Assembly: GCA_026119855.1 (NCBI GenBank)
Contig: JAOWBW010001131.1
Coordinates: 124,001-188,000 of the forward strand
Length of the DNA: 64,000 bases
Reading direction: 5' to 3'
From: Campanula takesimana
Lineage: Eukaryota; Streptophyta; Magnoliopsida; Asterales; Campanulaceae
Shown: positions 1 to 10,756 of the stretch, piece by piece
Layout of the letters: each line of letters opens with the position of its first letter
Numbering within the stretch: the stretch's first letter is position 1
Translations under genes and position numbers: made by a program
The notes under the pieces: generated by a model
The model's input: the letters and a program-made list of their open reading frames with translations, nothing else
Databases searched by the model: none
Told to the model about the DNA's origin: nothing

Positions 1-324
1 CTTTGTGCACAAGAAATAGGTTTTCTCTTCCTTTTGGGTTTCTAGTATTTATGCCTATAAATACTAACCCCTCCTCTAGCATAATATTTAGTCTGTCATC
101 TTTGAGAGTTACAAGTAGAGATCTAGGATTTAGGTTGACGGAATTATTTGCCTAAATAATTCGTGCAACTAAATTAGAGAGATTGTCTTTTGTAATTGTT
201 CATCGAAAGTAATATATTCTCCCTCCGCCCGTGGACGTAGCCAAGTTGGTGAACCACGTAAATTCTTGTGTCTGTGATTGATTATTTCGTTGATCATCGT
301 TCTTTTATATATTTTGCTCTAACA
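1..324 (+). repeat. 5' LTR of element A, right part
   Basis: This stretch matches the last part of the LTR at 2571-3250 almost base for base and ends in the same TCTAACA. It contains a TATA-like box (TATAAATA, 56-63). The left part lies outside the window. Confidence 0.9.
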
Positions 325-326
325 AG

Positions 327-338
327 TGGCGCCAGAGC
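327..338 (+). promoter_or_regulatory. Primer-binding site of element A
   Basis: TGGCGCCAGAGC begins two bases after the LTR end. It resembles the initiator-Met site TGGTATCAGAGC used by the other copia elements here, but differs at three adjacent bases. The primer tRNA is therefore uncertain. Confidence 0.65.
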
Positions 339-460
339 TTGGTTGAAAAGGAGAATTAGCATCGACGGAAGAGGTCCAAGATCGAAGAAAAACAAATTAG
401 CAGTTTTTGGTCCGTTTTTATTCAGCGCAGCTGTGAAGAAAAAGGCGTAGCGCGTTCGTT

Positions 461-527
461 CACCGTTGGATCGGGTTGATTTTTGGCAGGTAGCTTCGGA
501 ACTCATAGGTCTTAAATCTGAACGGTG
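461..527 (+). other. Inverted repeat in the leader of element A
   Basis: CACCGTT (461-467) and AACGGTG (521-527) are a perfect 7-bp inverted repeat around a 53-base loop, between the primer-binding site and gag. It could fold in the RNA leader, but no second copy exists in the window to test this. Confidence 0.35.
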
Positions 528-682
528 GAGATTGTATTTGGATGCCTGTAACGTCAGTAAATTAATCCGGACAGAAGCTATAGTGGGTTTTGTCTTCGAT
601 TGTAAGCGTTCTTGTTGCGATTTCTTTTGTTGGTGTTGGTTGGTTAGAGATCTTGGGATTTCCACTGCAGACAAAGAAGAAG

Positions 683-1792
683 ATGGGTCAAGGATCTGAA
701 TCATCAATCGACAAGTTCAATGGGAAGAATAGCTTTACTTTATGGCAAGTAAAGATGAAGGCTCTATTGAGAGACAAGGGATTGTGGGTCCCAGTGGCTA
801 TGGCGATAAAGGATCGGAAGGATTCTAACGGAAAGGCCGTCTCTACGAGTAATACCCCGGCTGGAGTATCGGATGCGGAGAAGAAGAAAGCAGCAGAAAA
901 GGAAGCGGCAGATTTGGTGGATCTAGATGAGAGGGCTCATTCAAAAATCATTAGAGGTTTGGATGATGAAGTTCTAGTCAACATACCAGATTTGGATTCC
1001 GGTGGTGCTTTGTGGTTGTTGTTGGAAGACATGTTCTTGACTAAGACATTGACCAACAAGCTCTATTTAAAGCAAAAGCTGTTTACGCTCCGAATGGTGG
1101 AAGGTACGCCTATAGATGACCATCTAGATAGGTTTACTTCTATATTACATGATTTGCGTAATATAGATGCCAAGATTGAGGACGAGGATGCTGCGTTGAT
1201 GCTTCTTGTGTCGCTACCTTTATCATATGAGCACTTTGTGGATTCGTGTTTGCATGGTAAAGAAACAATAGCTCTTGAGGACGTGAAGGCTTCGCTCAAG
1301 ACAAGAGAACTGCGACGAAAGGTAAGCAGAGGAGAGACAGACAGTCAACCTGCAGGGTTAGCTGCAGAGGGCAGAAAAGGATCAAGCAAGAAGAAGAATG
1401 TTCAAAAATCTTCTAGCAAGAAAGGTCCGAAACCTGAGGATGTTTGTAGGTTCTGCGGAAGGAAGGGGCATTGGAAGAATGAATGTCCAAGAAAGAAGCA
1501 AGAAGAAGATCTTAGTCAAGATGAGGCGGATGTTGCTGCGGGAGGTAGTGACAGTGATTATGCTCTAATAGTGGAAGAAGGCTCATGGCGCGGTGATGAG
1601 TGGCTTCTAGATCCAAAGATGGAGCAATGCGAGATAGTTGAGGAGAAGGTGGAGCCTATTTTTACCAAGGGTAGTAGATGGGCAGACGATCCTGAGCTAC
1701 AAGATGACTATCCGCAGAAAGAGTTGATACAATTCATCTCGGTGGGCGAGTTCAAGTGCCGAATGAACTCGCCAAGCACGAAAAATTGTTAG
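683..1792 (+). CDS. Gag polyprotein of element A (copia type, CCHC zinc knuckle)
   Basis: The nucleocapsid/capsid protein of a Ty1/copia retrotransposon would assemble the virus-like particle and bind element RNA. The frame is open upstream to 590, but the ATG at 683 begins the usual copia gag start (MGQGSESS followed by FNGKNSFTLWQVKMKALL). The gag-polypeptide domain fills roughly residues 10-215. A basic, Lys-rich linker precedes a CCHC knuckle, CRFCGRKGHWKNEC, at residues 255-268. The 369-residue protein ends in an acidic tail with WLLD, a vestige of the protease start, then about 50 unrelated residues. The frame is intact, which is notable in an element without pol and fits use in trans by related elements. 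Confidence 0.85.
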   Translation: MGQGSESSIDKFNGKNSFTLWQVKMKALLRDKGLWVPVAMAIKDRKDSNGKAVSTSNTPAGVSDAEKKKAAEKEAADLVDLDERAHSKIIRGLDDEVLVNIPDLDSGGALWLLLEDMFLTKTLTNKLYLKQKLFTLRMVEGTPIDDHLDRFTSILHDLRNIDAKIEDEDAALMLLVSLPLSYEHFVDSCLHGKETIALEDVKASLKTRELRRKVSRGETDSQPAGLAAEGRKGSSKKKNVQKSSSKKGPKPEDVCRFCGRKGHWKNECPRKKQEEDLSQDEADVAAGGSDSDYALIVEEGSWRGDEWLLDPKMEQCEIVEEKVEPIFTKGSRWADDPELQDDYPQKELIQFISVGEFKCRMNSPSTKNC

Positions 1793-2570
1793 TCGCTCGG
1801 AAGGGGCGGTGCTCTAGATAGGCGGTCTAGAGGCACTAAGGAATGCTAGGCTTAGCATATCGTCCGGTTGCTTGGGAGGAGCAAGGTTGTCCGGCGTGAC
1901 AAATGGTGCTTGATGTAAAGCACAATATTACATTCTATTCGCCTTTAAATGAGTGGGTTCGAAGCTCTCTGAACTACTTCGAAGCTCATCATTGGATTGG
2001 GATTGAGAAGGTAATCGAGACAAGGTACAGTGTAGGGATTTAAGGTGTAGTCTATTCGAAGTACTAGAAGTAGATACACAAAGTTCAGTCGGCAAAGGGG
2101 TTCTTAAATTCTAGAGGTGTACAGTCTCAAGTGTTCGGCGAAACACTATGTTGATGGTCTAGAAGGCTTTCTGAGACATCAATGCTAGTTTCTTGGCTCT
2201 CATTGGCGATATGGAGAAGTCGAAGATTCAAGATAAGTAAGAGCACATGTTAGTGGATTTTTGTAGCAGTTCGTGCAGACATCGCCAGTCGTGCAGTTCA
2301 TGTGCAATTTCCGTTTGTGCAGATGCTTATGGTGCTTAACGTTGTGGTGGAGGTTCTAAGTGGTTTAGAAATTCATTGCACAAAGATGGTTTGCTTGACT
2401 AAGTAAACATGGTTGTTCTTGAGTGAACAAAGTTGGTTTTGACAAAGACAAAGGTGGTGGCGGAGGTGGAGAGATATATTCGGAAGCGGAGGATTCAACT
2501 CAAGGTGGAGTTGGGGTCGGTTCGTGGATATTGATTATGGTTCGGGGAGATTCAAAGTCAAGGTGAAGAT
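1793..2570 (+). other. Non-coding 3' internal region of element A
   Basis: No recognisable pol sequence and no ORF of note. The end is purine-rich (around 2545-2570) and abuts the 3' LTR, so it probably contains the polypurine tract for plus-strand priming. Confidence 0.6.
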
Positions 2571-3250
2571 TGTTGGGAATATGCCTTTGAATTAGTGTTG
2601 ATTGAGTAAGGATATGTCCGCGACAAGTAATTTAGTTTGGGACGAAGAGAATATGGCGAGGGCCAAGAGCCATAGCCATAAAAGCCGAACATGCGCAGCA
2701 ATTGTGGCAAAGGCTCTAAGCTGCTGCCATATGCCAAGTTCATGCAAATTAAGGTTGACTTTCGGTTTTGAAAAAGTGCTTAGGCAAAAGGAAAGTGACG
2801 TGTGTGCTTAGTGTTTCTTGGTGAATTAATTTAGGACTCTTACTGTCCCAAATATTTAGTACTCTATTTTTGTGTAAAAGAGATTATTCTAGAATTAGGA
2901 AATAGATTCCTAATTAGATTAGATTTGCTTTGTACACAAGAAATAGGTTTTCTCTTCCTTTGGGTTTCTAGTATTTATGCCTATAAATACTAACCCCTCT
3001 TCTAGCATAATATTTAGTCTGTCATCTTTGAGAGTTACAAGTAGAGATCTAGGATTTAGGTTGACGGAATTATTTGCCTAAATAATTCGTGCAACTAAAT
3101 TAGAGAGATTGTCTTTTGTAATTGTTCATCGAAAGTAATATATTCTCCCTCCGCCCGTGGACGTAGCCAAGTTGGTGAACCACGTAAATTCTTGTGTCTG
3201 TGATTGATTATTTCGTTGATCATCGTTCTTTTATATATTTTGCTCTAACA
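2571..3250 (+). repeat. 3' LTR of element A
   Basis: A 680-bp LTR running from TGTTGGGAATATGCC to TGCTCTAACA (TG...CA). Its right part matches 1-324. It includes a TATA-like box at 2982-2989 (TATAAATA), which would start transcription about 270 bp before the LTR end. Confidence 0.9.
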
Positions 3251-3452
3251 CTATTAATTATTGTCCATCTAGGACCTATTTTTCTGAGTATGTTCCACAG
3301 GTTCAAGAAAGGAGTTTTGCCCAACCATAGCAACAACAGTATAACTATTTTCCTAACTTTTTTAATCAAGGATGGGGAAATAATTCAGACATGGTTTGCA
3401 GCAATGATGATATAGTTTATAATCCCACTTATGAGCCAAACTATGTGAATAA
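3251..3452 (+). mobile_element. Element H, left internal fragment
   Basis: One reading of this stretch is Asn/Tyr/Phe-rich and runs into the sequence after element D: the reading before the D insertion (YEPNYVNN) continues at 24940 with a Pro-rich PPPPQSDEQP segment. Removing D and one copy of its TSD therefore restores a continuous reading. The composition resembles the Pro/Asn-rich N-terminal gag of Athila-like elements. The left end is cut by element A. Confidence 0.55.
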
Positions 3453-4834
3453 TGTTGGACATTATGCCCTAGGCCCTTGAGAAAGGCCTATGCGTTATAT
3501 CATAGCTTCATTGTTATAGAGATAACAAACCTGATTATTATATCTTTTGCATGTTTATTATAATAATCATTGTCCCTAGCACTTATGAAGGGCTAGCATG
3601 AGTTTAATGGATAATCATATGATGATTATAGCGCATAGGATGCGGATTAAACTTGTGGGTACATGTTGGAGAACAAGTACTGGATAGACCCGTTATGAGA
3701 TTTATGTCATGGTCAAATGTCATAATTAAATCTTATAATAGTTATATCATTCATCCTTAGACCTGAGATTATCATAGTCTTCCACATGATGAACATTATT
3801 TTTGACGTACTCAAACGCTACCCCTAACCGGGAAGTTATAAAGGCTACGATTGGCATAGTCAGATTCTTGTAGGGAAGAATGATAAGTCAAGATGGGATT
3901 TGTCCCTCTCTCAAGAGAGATATCTTCTTGGCCACTCAATGAGTGAGATTGATAATAGTGTACGGCCGTACCCAAATGAATTGAAGTGTTCAATGTTATT
4001 TGCTCATATCAATCTACTCGAGATCGAGAAAGCTTTGGACAACATAAGGTGACGTGGACCATGACTTATGTCTAATATGATATCGTGTGACAAAGGGATT
4101 GTGATATGTTCTATAAGGTTACTTTGGGCTTTCAAAGTTATACTAATTGGGTAGTCATAATGGCTTGCTGGAGTCTGCTTATGACTTACGGGTTCTGACT
4201 CGTTCGGACTCGTTGCCAACTTAGTATAATCCTATTGGGTCACACACAATAGAACGGATTGAATAAGGCACAGAAAACGGGAAAAACTGGATCCGTACGG
4301 ATGGTTTGGGAGCCACCCAACCAATCCGTACGGATGGTTTGTCCAGATGGAAAACAGTTTGTTCAGATCTCTTGTTTGACAAGGAATTCTGATCCCAAAA
4401 GGAATTAGGTTTATACCCTATTATATATGTGTGCAGTCGGGTTTGAGAAACCTAATGGTTGATTTTAGAAATCATAACATGTTGTTTGAGAAACAATTAC
4501 ACACATATAGAGGGGATTATTAGTTTTGAGATTTAGAATCATCATAACTAAATAATCAATGAAGCAAAATAATTCTTACGAAGAAATCGTTTCTTCATCA
4601 AGCCTTGGGTCTAGCAATCCAGATCAAGAAGGTGTTCTTGATATCCGTTCGACGTGTGGATACAGATGGAGGGTGTTTCCTTTAGCACCTTAAAGTCCGT
4701 GTTCATGGATTCGATCTTCAAGGGTATGTTTCTTTCATCTTGTATTTAATTTAATCAACATGCACGGATCCGGGCTCTTGGGTGTTTGATTTTATCTGTT
4801 TATTCCGCTGCGCATGATGCATCAAAACCCAATA
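3453..4834 (+). repeat. Element D, LTR 1
   Basis: A 1382-bp LTR from TGTTGGACATTATG to CAAAACCCAATA; the final bases have changed from the ACA seen in the other two copies. It contains two copies of the palindrome ATCCGTACGGAT (4291-4302 and 4324-4335) ahead of a TATA-rich stretch near 4419. Confidence 0.92.
4291..4335 (+). promoter_or_regulatory. Paired palindromic motif in D LTR 1
   Basis: Two perfect copies of ATCCGTACGGAT at 4291 and 4324 (33 bp apart) flank GGTTTGGGAGCCACCCAACC, whose arms can pair. The pair recurs in the LTRs near 17811-17854 (first copy altered) and 24390-24438. It recurs in the leaders at 5251/5285 and 18770/18804. The function is unknown. Confidence 0.7.
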
Positions 4835-5228
4835 GTGGTATCAGAGCCCCGTTCATTGTTGATTATTTTAGTATATCATGTTGAAATTGTTTAATTCGAT
4901 TATATGATATCTACATGATAATAAGATTAATGCGTGATTTGAGTTTTATATATGAGATATAAAGGTTTATGAGCATGAACATGGGGATTATATGATTATT
5001 ATATTGATTTGATCTATATGAATAATTGCATGTTAGGATTATCAATAGATATTGGATTATGTGTATTGATAATTTAGATCTAATTTATATATATAATAAA
5101 TTGTTTATTCATGATATTGATTAGATCTAATTAAATTCGTAATCTGTAAATTCATGTTTCTGTAATCTGATTATGTATAAACATGATATTGGATTTGGTC
5201 GAATTTCTGAAATTCTGAAAAAACCTGG

Positions 5229-5317
5229 AAATCTGGGATCCTACCAATGGATCCATACGGATGGTTTGGGTGGTGCCAAAACTGATCCGTACGGATAGTT
5301 TGAAAATTCCCAGATTT
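5229..5317 (+). promoter_or_regulatory. D leader motif pair enclosed by a 10-bp inverted repeat (copy 1)
   Basis: AAATCTGGGA (5229-5238) and TCCCAGATTT (5308-5317) are perfect inverted repeats. Between them lie two motif copies 34 bp apart: ATCCATACGGAT (5251) and ATCCGTACGGAT (5285). Copy 2 has the same layout at 18748-18836 with both motifs perfect. Confidence 0.75.
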
Positions 5318-5545
5318 GATTCTGTTTTCTGGTGTTCAGATTGTTCTGTAAATTGTTTACAGAATTTGAATCTGGAAACTGGAAACTGCTTTCAGACGGC
5401 TGGTTTCCGAAACCGTGTTTCCTGAAACAGTTTTCGGCCGAAGAATTCAAAAGGAATTGCAGAAATCAGAGTTCTAAAGAGTTTAGAAGTGCTGTAATCT
5501 GTGAGATTCAGAGACAATGAAAGATCTTGAAACAAGTATCCAATC

Positions 5546-5657
5546 TATACGGAATGTGGATGCCTTTTGGCTTAGTTTCGACCGTATAAAGAAGTTGCTT
5601 GGTTTCTTGATCTTAGCACGAAAATGTGGATGCCTTTTGGCTTAGTTTCGGCCGTGC
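5546..5657 (+). other. Tandem hairpins in the D leader (copy 1)
   Basis: Hairpin 1 pairs TATACGG (5546-5552) with CCGTATA (5582-5588). Hairpin 2 pairs GCACG (5616-5620) with CGTGC (5653-5657). Both loops carry the same GTGGATGCCTTTTGGCTTAG, which itself contains GCC-TTTT-GGC. Copy 2 has the same pair (19065-19108 and 19136-19177), with hairpin 2 as a full 6-bp stem. Confidence 0.7.
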
Positions 5658-6690
5658 GGTTTGTTCTTTCAATTTCAAGATGCTCTGTGGTGACCGATTT
5701 GGAAAATTCTGATTCTAATCTTTTTCAGATGGCTGGTTTTGGAAACCGTGTTTCCTGAAACAGATTTAAGTTCAGAAGTCCAAACTGTTAATGAGATCAG
5801 AATCTTAAAGGAGTTTAAATTTGGCGTAATCTCAAAGTTTCAGAATTACCCCTATACAAAGTGCAAATCATTTGTAAGAGAAGGAAACTATATTTGGATT
5901 AATTCATTGCATGGACCAATGGCAGGCTTACGCCTTGTTTCAGGGAATGCGAATAAAATATCCAATCTGTAAATTGTTTACAGATAATTTAGATTCCGTC
6001 CCCATTATGTTGCTTCATAATTAAATCACAAGATTTTGCTTCTGTTAATTAATTGGATTAGTTAACATCATTATGCAAAGACTATATTATATTATGTTTG
6101 ACATAATTAAATATATGATGCATATCTCTAAGCAAATAAACCTTCATAAAACTTAAGTCAAGTGTCAATCCATGATTAAAACACTTGTGAGTACATAGGT
6201 AGTTTTATGTGGGTTACGCCCTAGCGTAGGCGCATTAATAAAATATGCAAGTTGCAGAAATCCATGAGATGGATTGAAGCAAACTACTTGGAGTGAAATT
6301 TCATTTTGATGAAGTATTCAAAGAGTTTGAACTTCATCAAGGATGAGACTTGTGATTACAATAAATTTAGTGGGAGCGTAATTTTATTCATAGTCTAATA
6401 TATATATGGTTGATATATAAATCATTTTGAAAAAGTTTCTAAATGAAAGACTTGGATGAAGCCGCCTACATCCTTGGACTGATTTATGGAGATAAATCTA
6501 AAAGGTTGATTGGTTAAAGTCAAAGTACTAATATTGACAATATAGTGAAAGGTTCACTATGCAAGACACTTGGAGAGGTCACTTGCAAAAGTCTAAAAGC
6601 ATTAATCTTTGCAAGGTTTAGTCTTACTGGAAGACTGACGAGCAAAGAGTACATGATTAGGATTCCATTTGCTTCGGCAATTGGATCTAT

Positions 6691-6695
6691 CATGT
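6691..6695 (+). repeat. Target-site duplication of element C, left copy (CATGT)
   Basis: CATGT at 6691-6695 is repeated at 16319-16323, immediately outside the two ends of element C. Confidence 0.9.
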
Positions 6696-7948
6696 TGTAG
6701 ACACCCCGCTTTGGACCTCTCACCCCGATTGCATACAAAGTATTTTTTATTTAACTTGATTTTGTTAATTTTGTTATTTCCGTTAAGTTCCTAATTGATT
6801 TCGTTAGTTTTGGACTAAACTGCATAACATAGTTAACTTTTAGAGTCATTTCTGTCGTTCTGTCATTTTTAGACTCGCGCGCCTCTGGCACTTCTTGTGG
6901 GCTGCGCGCGCGTCTCACCCTAAAAGCGGGACTCGCGCGCTTCCCATTTTGGCAGTTACGGATTGCAGTATTTTTTCCCTCATTTTCTTGATCACAAACA
7001 CTCCTTTTTACATCCACATTCATCCCCCTTAGTTTTGTAACCTCCAATCCCAATATTCTAGCCATGTCTTTAAAAACAAAATATTCTTTTTTATTATTAT
7101 TTGATTTTCTCTTTATTATTTATTTATCATTTTATTTATCTTATTTGTGATTGGTCAATTCCATCTCACATGGATTGACCAATTTCCCTCCAACCTTTCC
7201 CTCCTAATTTTACCTATAAAAACCATCATCTCTCACCTTGGAAAAGGGACCTCAATTTTGATTCACAAACTACATATACACAAATTCTCCCAACAAGAGT
7301 TCTTAGTAACAAGACTCTATACAAATTGTTCTACAACAATTTCATTACAACAACACTTTCAAGTCAAGGTTTCAAGTCCTCTTTCTCAAGGTACAACTCC
7401 ATTTTCTTCCTTTATTTTCTTCTTCTTGATGCATGCAATCCCCATTAATGGGACATGGCCAACATGACTATTTCACATATTGAAGCTAGTTAAGGTTATC
7501 TCCCTACATTTTAATCTTAACTTTAATTCATCATGTTAATTTCTCTTCATCTCTTAATGTAATTATTTAACATTATTTGTTACATGTAATCTTTATCATT
7601 AAATAAATAAAGCAACTCTATTTTATTTTCCCTTTATTTTCCCTTTTCTTTTCATTACAATTGTTAGCACGATTCTATTTAATTAAATTGAAGGACATTT
7701 TTCATTAGAACACCAAAAGTAGCAAGACCCGCGTAAGCGGGGCGGAGTGGGTGTTTAAGTACTTCTCACTCCGTCACCTAACCCCCGAACCCTTTTCTCC
7801 CGAATCTCTGGTTTTCGTACAAAAATTGGCTTTCTTTAGGTTTTTCTTATGTTCCTCTAAAACATAGGTGGCGACTCTTAAAATCAAGTAGACATCCTAG
7901 GGTAATTCACGCGCTCTAGCCAAGCCGTGGTCTCCCGGGGTATCTACA
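6696..7948 (+). repeat. 5' LTR of element C
   Basis: 1253 bp, from TGTAGACACCCCGC to GGGGTATCTACA. It contains three CG-rich units (6875-6948) and a TATA box (TATAAAAA, 7215-7222). By eye it differs from the 3' copy by only a few percent. Confidence 0.93.
6875..6948 (+). promoter_or_regulatory. CG-rich three-unit array in C LTR
   Basis: Three units built around GCGCGC (about 6877, 6906 and 6935, roughly 29 bp apart) end in CTC, CTC and TTCCC. The same array is at 15255-15325, and diverged versions are in F (42916-42960, 58947-58993) and G (60774-60848). The surrounding LTR is AT-rich. Confidence 0.65.
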
Positions 7949-7949
7949 G

Positions 7950-7967
7950 TGGCGACTCTGCTGGGGA
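7950..7967 (+). promoter_or_regulatory. Primer-binding site of element C
   Basis: TGGCGACTCTGCTGGGGA lies one base after the 5' LTR. F has the identical site on the minus strand (58001-58018). Tat/Ogre-type elements use a tRNA-Arg-type primer; I did not check the match against a tRNA. Confidence 0.75.
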
Positions 7968-8018
7968 TGATGCTTGAGGCTTAAACTTGTATTTCTGTTC
8001 ATAATTCACTTTCTGGGC

Positions 8019-8320
8019 ATTCTGGAAATTGACATGGGAAGCGCGCGCCTCGGACCTTCATGCTCCAAAGCGCGCGCGTCCCGAGTCAAATTCCAGAATC
8101 GCCCGCCTTCCATGTGTTCTTCCTATTCTTCCTATTATTTTGTGCTAACAAACATTGCAGGGGTTCCATCACACAATCAGGACCAGGGCAATCCCCTGAG
8201 TCTATAAGTTTCTGATAATCTGACAGGTGAGCCCAGAAGCGGGCGCCTCCCAGTTTCTATGCGCCAGGCGCACGCTTCCCACAACACTAGCCAGAGGCGC
8301 GCGCTTCTTGGCCAATTTCC
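8019..8320 (+). promoter_or_regulatory. C leader: CG-rich array enclosed by an inverted repeat, plus a second array
   Basis: ATTCTGGAA (8019-8027) and TTCCAGAAT (8091-8099) are perfect inverted repeats enclosing GCGCGCGCCTC (8041) and GCGCGCGCGTCC (8070), 29 bp apart. A third unit follows at about 8100. A second cluster of three similar units (about 8239, 8267 and 8296) lies downstream. Confidence 0.65.
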
Positions 8321-9286
8321 AGGGCAAGAACAGGTCTCAGTGACTGAACAGAACAGTGGGGTGTGGGCACAGTTGCCTGCATCAGAACATAATTGAACCC
8401 TTGGACTGTTTATTTTTATGTTTTATTTACCGGTCACACGGGTGATTCGGGAGTTGTAATTTATGTGTTTATGTGTTCTTATCTTTTATTTTCAAAAAAA
8501 AAAAAATTAATTTTTTTTTTGTCACGTTGTAGACCTCACACTACGTGCACATTACTCCTATGAACTGCTCACTATCGAGTCGCACAAGTCCAACCCCAAA
8601 CCGTCGAGGCCCGTCCTAGAAAGTTTCAAGCTCCACTCGACCTTGGCTCTTTCGAAGCGGTAAACCTCAGCCCGTGGCGTAGTTCATGACTACATGCCGG
8701 GGGTGACCTTTGAGCCTCATATTCAAGCTGAGCACAAACCACACAATTCTAGTTAGGGTCTAACATTCCGTGACTCAAGTCGGTTTCCATGTACCGAGAT
8801 TTCCCTAAACTAATGTCTTCAAATCATACATGCCAACTTGTTGAAACGGACGCAATAAAAATCCGTCCCCAAAAGTGGTTATTTTGGACGAAAATAAAAA
8901 TCCGTCCCCGCATGTATGCTTTACTACATTAATTTAGTTTAATCCCGATACATGTAGGATTCACAAAACGGGATGGAATCCGATGAGTATATGGGACCGC
9001 GAGATGGTCTATATGCTAGTGTGACGATTCCATTATCTTCTTAGAAACCCCAAAAGGGATCCATTCCCTCCGACTTATAAAAAAAAAAAGAGTCTTTTTT
9101 CTTATGTGGTTCGAGTCGTGTGCCCAACTGTGTGTTCTCAACCTCTTCATGGACCGAAAGTGTGAACCGAGACTGACAAGGGCTTCTTCTCCAATTATAG
9201 GTCCGATTGGTACTCTCCGCATCTACAGAGATTCATCCAACAGGCTTATCCGTGAACCGATCTCTCCAACAGCTTCTACATCATCA
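8321..9286 (+). other. Rest of the C leader, non-coding
   Basis: No coding signal. It contains a near-palindromic A13-TTAA-T11 tract at 8496-8520. Two related stretches near 8850-8910 (AAAATCCGTCCCC repeated) match a stretch of the F leader near 57100-57170. Confidence 0.5.
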
Positions 9287-10756
9287 ATGGCCGGCGACTC
9301 CAACACCAACAACGCCATGAATCTCGAACAACTTTCTGCCATGGTTCAAACACTTCAACAACAAGTATCCACCCTTAACCAAGAGGCTCAAACCAAAGAA
9401 GCCTTGTGGCAAGCTCATGTCGACAGTCAAAGGGAGGCCCACGAGGCCGAGGTTGACCAACTGAAAGCCAAGCTCCTCAAACTCTCCAAGAACAAGGGGG
9501 TTAATGACAACGAGGAATCCGAGTGGACCAAGGGTTTGTTTGAAAGCCTGTATGTCAGTGCACGTACCAAAAAAGTGGGGGGACCAAGCACCGACAACAA
9601 CGACCCCAAAATGGTCGATTCCATCATGGCCTACATTGATCAGAAATTTGACGGCCTCAACATGGGAAAAGGCTCCAACATAAGCCTTTATCAGTCATCC
9701 ATCCTCATGAGCACGATGGCCGCTCTTCCCGACAAATTCAAGATGCCCGACATTAGCAAGTTTAAGGGCAACTCATGCCCGATGGCCCACATCGAGACTT
9801 ACATTTGGGCTATGGTTCCGAAGAAGGTCTCCCCAAAAGTTATGGCTCAATGCTTTCCTCTCACCCTCGAGGGGGCGGCCAAGGATTGGTATGCAACTCT
9901 CCCGCTCACTGTCCATCTTGATTGGGATGCCGCTATTCTTGCCTTCAAGAATCAATATCAAGGCAACACCACTCACCGGCCCACAAGGAAAGAGCTCGAG
10001 AACACCACTCAAAGAGACAACGAATCCTTCATTGACTTCACAAGGAGATGGAATGACAAGCTCTCTGAAATTGTTGAAAGGCCAAACACAAAAGAGCAAA
10101 TGGACATCTTTCTCAAATGTCTCAAGATTGATCTCCGCACCCACCTAAGTGGGGCTTGCTACTCCGACTTCTCCCAAATGTATGAGGCGGGGGTACGCAT
10201 GGATGACTTGCTCAAGGAGATTAAAAAGGCCACTCCTACTTACCGATACAAGGCCGCCTCTAGTTCAAACAAAGAGGCTTCTGTCAATGCCATTACTACT
10301 GACAAGGGGAATTACAAGAAGGTTCCCCCACCACAAGGCAAGCGGTTCCAAAACGACCGCGTCTACACTCCTCTCAATGGCATGACCATCACCGAGGCCT
10401 ATGAAGCTCTAAAGGCCAAGGGACAAATTTCTCCTCTCCAAGGGTACAAGCAACCACAACCATTGCGTCGCAACCATTCCCACCATAAGTGGTGTGACTA
10501 TCACCAATGCAGCGGTCATCTCACGAGGACTGCTTCTCCCTCCGCGACATCATCCAAGATTCGATTGATAATGGTGAATTTACCGTGGGTGAAGAACAAC
10601 AGTCAGAGAGTGAGAACATGCAAGAACTCATCAAGGAAGGGGCTCAGATTTGAAATGGGGCCTCAACAAAAGATCATGCCACAAAGAAGACTACAACGAC
10701 AATGGGGACTACAACAACAATCTCCGTTTCTCTTTCTCTACCTAGAAATAGGATAA
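9287..10756 (+). CDS. Gag of element C (Ty3/gypsy Retrotrans_gag), frameshifted near the end
   Basis: The structural protein of a gypsy retrotransposon. The frame is open from 9104, but the ATG at 9287 (MAGDSNTNNAMNLEQ) matches the F start in position. Order: a short N-terminus; a coiled coil (about residues 15-65, QTLQQQVSTLNQEAQ); the Retrotrans_gag core (about 165-300, with KDWYATLP and FTRRWNDKL); a basic region; and a short Cys/His segment WCDYHQCSGHLT. Just after that, near 10522, one base appears to be missing. The other frame continues with an EDCFSLRDIIQDSIDNGEF-type ending that F reads in frame. The last 80 residues as translated are therefore not authentic. No pol follows. Confidence 0.85.
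   Translation: MAGDSNTNNAMNLEQLSAMVQTLQQQVSTLNQEAQTKEALWQAHVDSQREAHEAEVDQLKAKLLKLSKNKGVNDNEESEWTKGLFESLYVSARTKKVGGPSTDNNDPKMVDSIMAYIDQKFDGLNMGKGSNISLYQSSILMSTMAALPDKFKMPDISKFKGNSCPMAHIETYIWAMVPKKVSPKVMAQCFPLTLEGAAKDWYATLPLTVHLDWDAAILAFKNQYQGNTTHRPTRKELENTTQRDNESFIDFTRRWNDKLSEIVERPNTKEQMDIFLKCLKIDLRTHLSGACYSDFSQMYEAGVRMDDLLKEIKKATPTYRYKAASSSNKEASVNAITTDKGNYKKVPPPQGKRFQNDRVYTPLNGMTITEAYEALKAKGQISPLQGYKQPQPLRRNHSHHKWCDYHQCSGHLTRTASPSATSSKIRLIMVNLPWVKNNSQRVRTCKNSSRKGLRFEMGPQQKIMPQRRLQRQWGLQQQSPFLFLYLEIG

Larger units (their letters stand above)
1..3250 (+). mobile_element. Element A: gag-only Ty1/copia LTR retrotransposon (left end cut by window)
   Basis: Two copies of one LTR enclose a primer-binding site, a gag frame and about 0.8 kb with no pol. 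The 5' LTR is cut by the window edge (1-324); the complete 3' LTR is 2571-3250. No protease, integrase or reverse transcriptase can be read between gag and the 3' LTR, so the element is non-autonomous. The gag frame ends in a stretch containing WLLD, like the start of a copia protease, after which the reading runs into unrelated sequence. I infer that pol was lost by a deletion just inside the protease. The TSD cannot be checked because the left flank is outside the window. Confidence 0.85.
4835..6695 (+). other. Element D internal region 1, left part, with a 2.7-kb deletion
   Basis: It begins with the primer-binding site TGGTATCAGAGC (4836-4847) and matches 18354 onward up to about 6235. At GCATTAAT it jumps to sequence that in region 2 lies near 22441, so about 2.7 kb of gag-pol is missing. 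TAAT is present at both break points in region 2. The rest (to 6695) is degenerate reverse-transcriptase sequence interrupted by element C. Confidence 0.85.

Noticed and set aside
5739..5972. 77-codon ORF, also at 19259-19492
   Set aside because: Conserved between D copies only because the copies are duplicates; it lies in the untranslated leader and has no relation to gag.
7147..7467. 106-codon ORF in the C LTR (also 15515-15838)
   Set aside because: Lies across the LTR promoter and transcript start; F has no matching frame.
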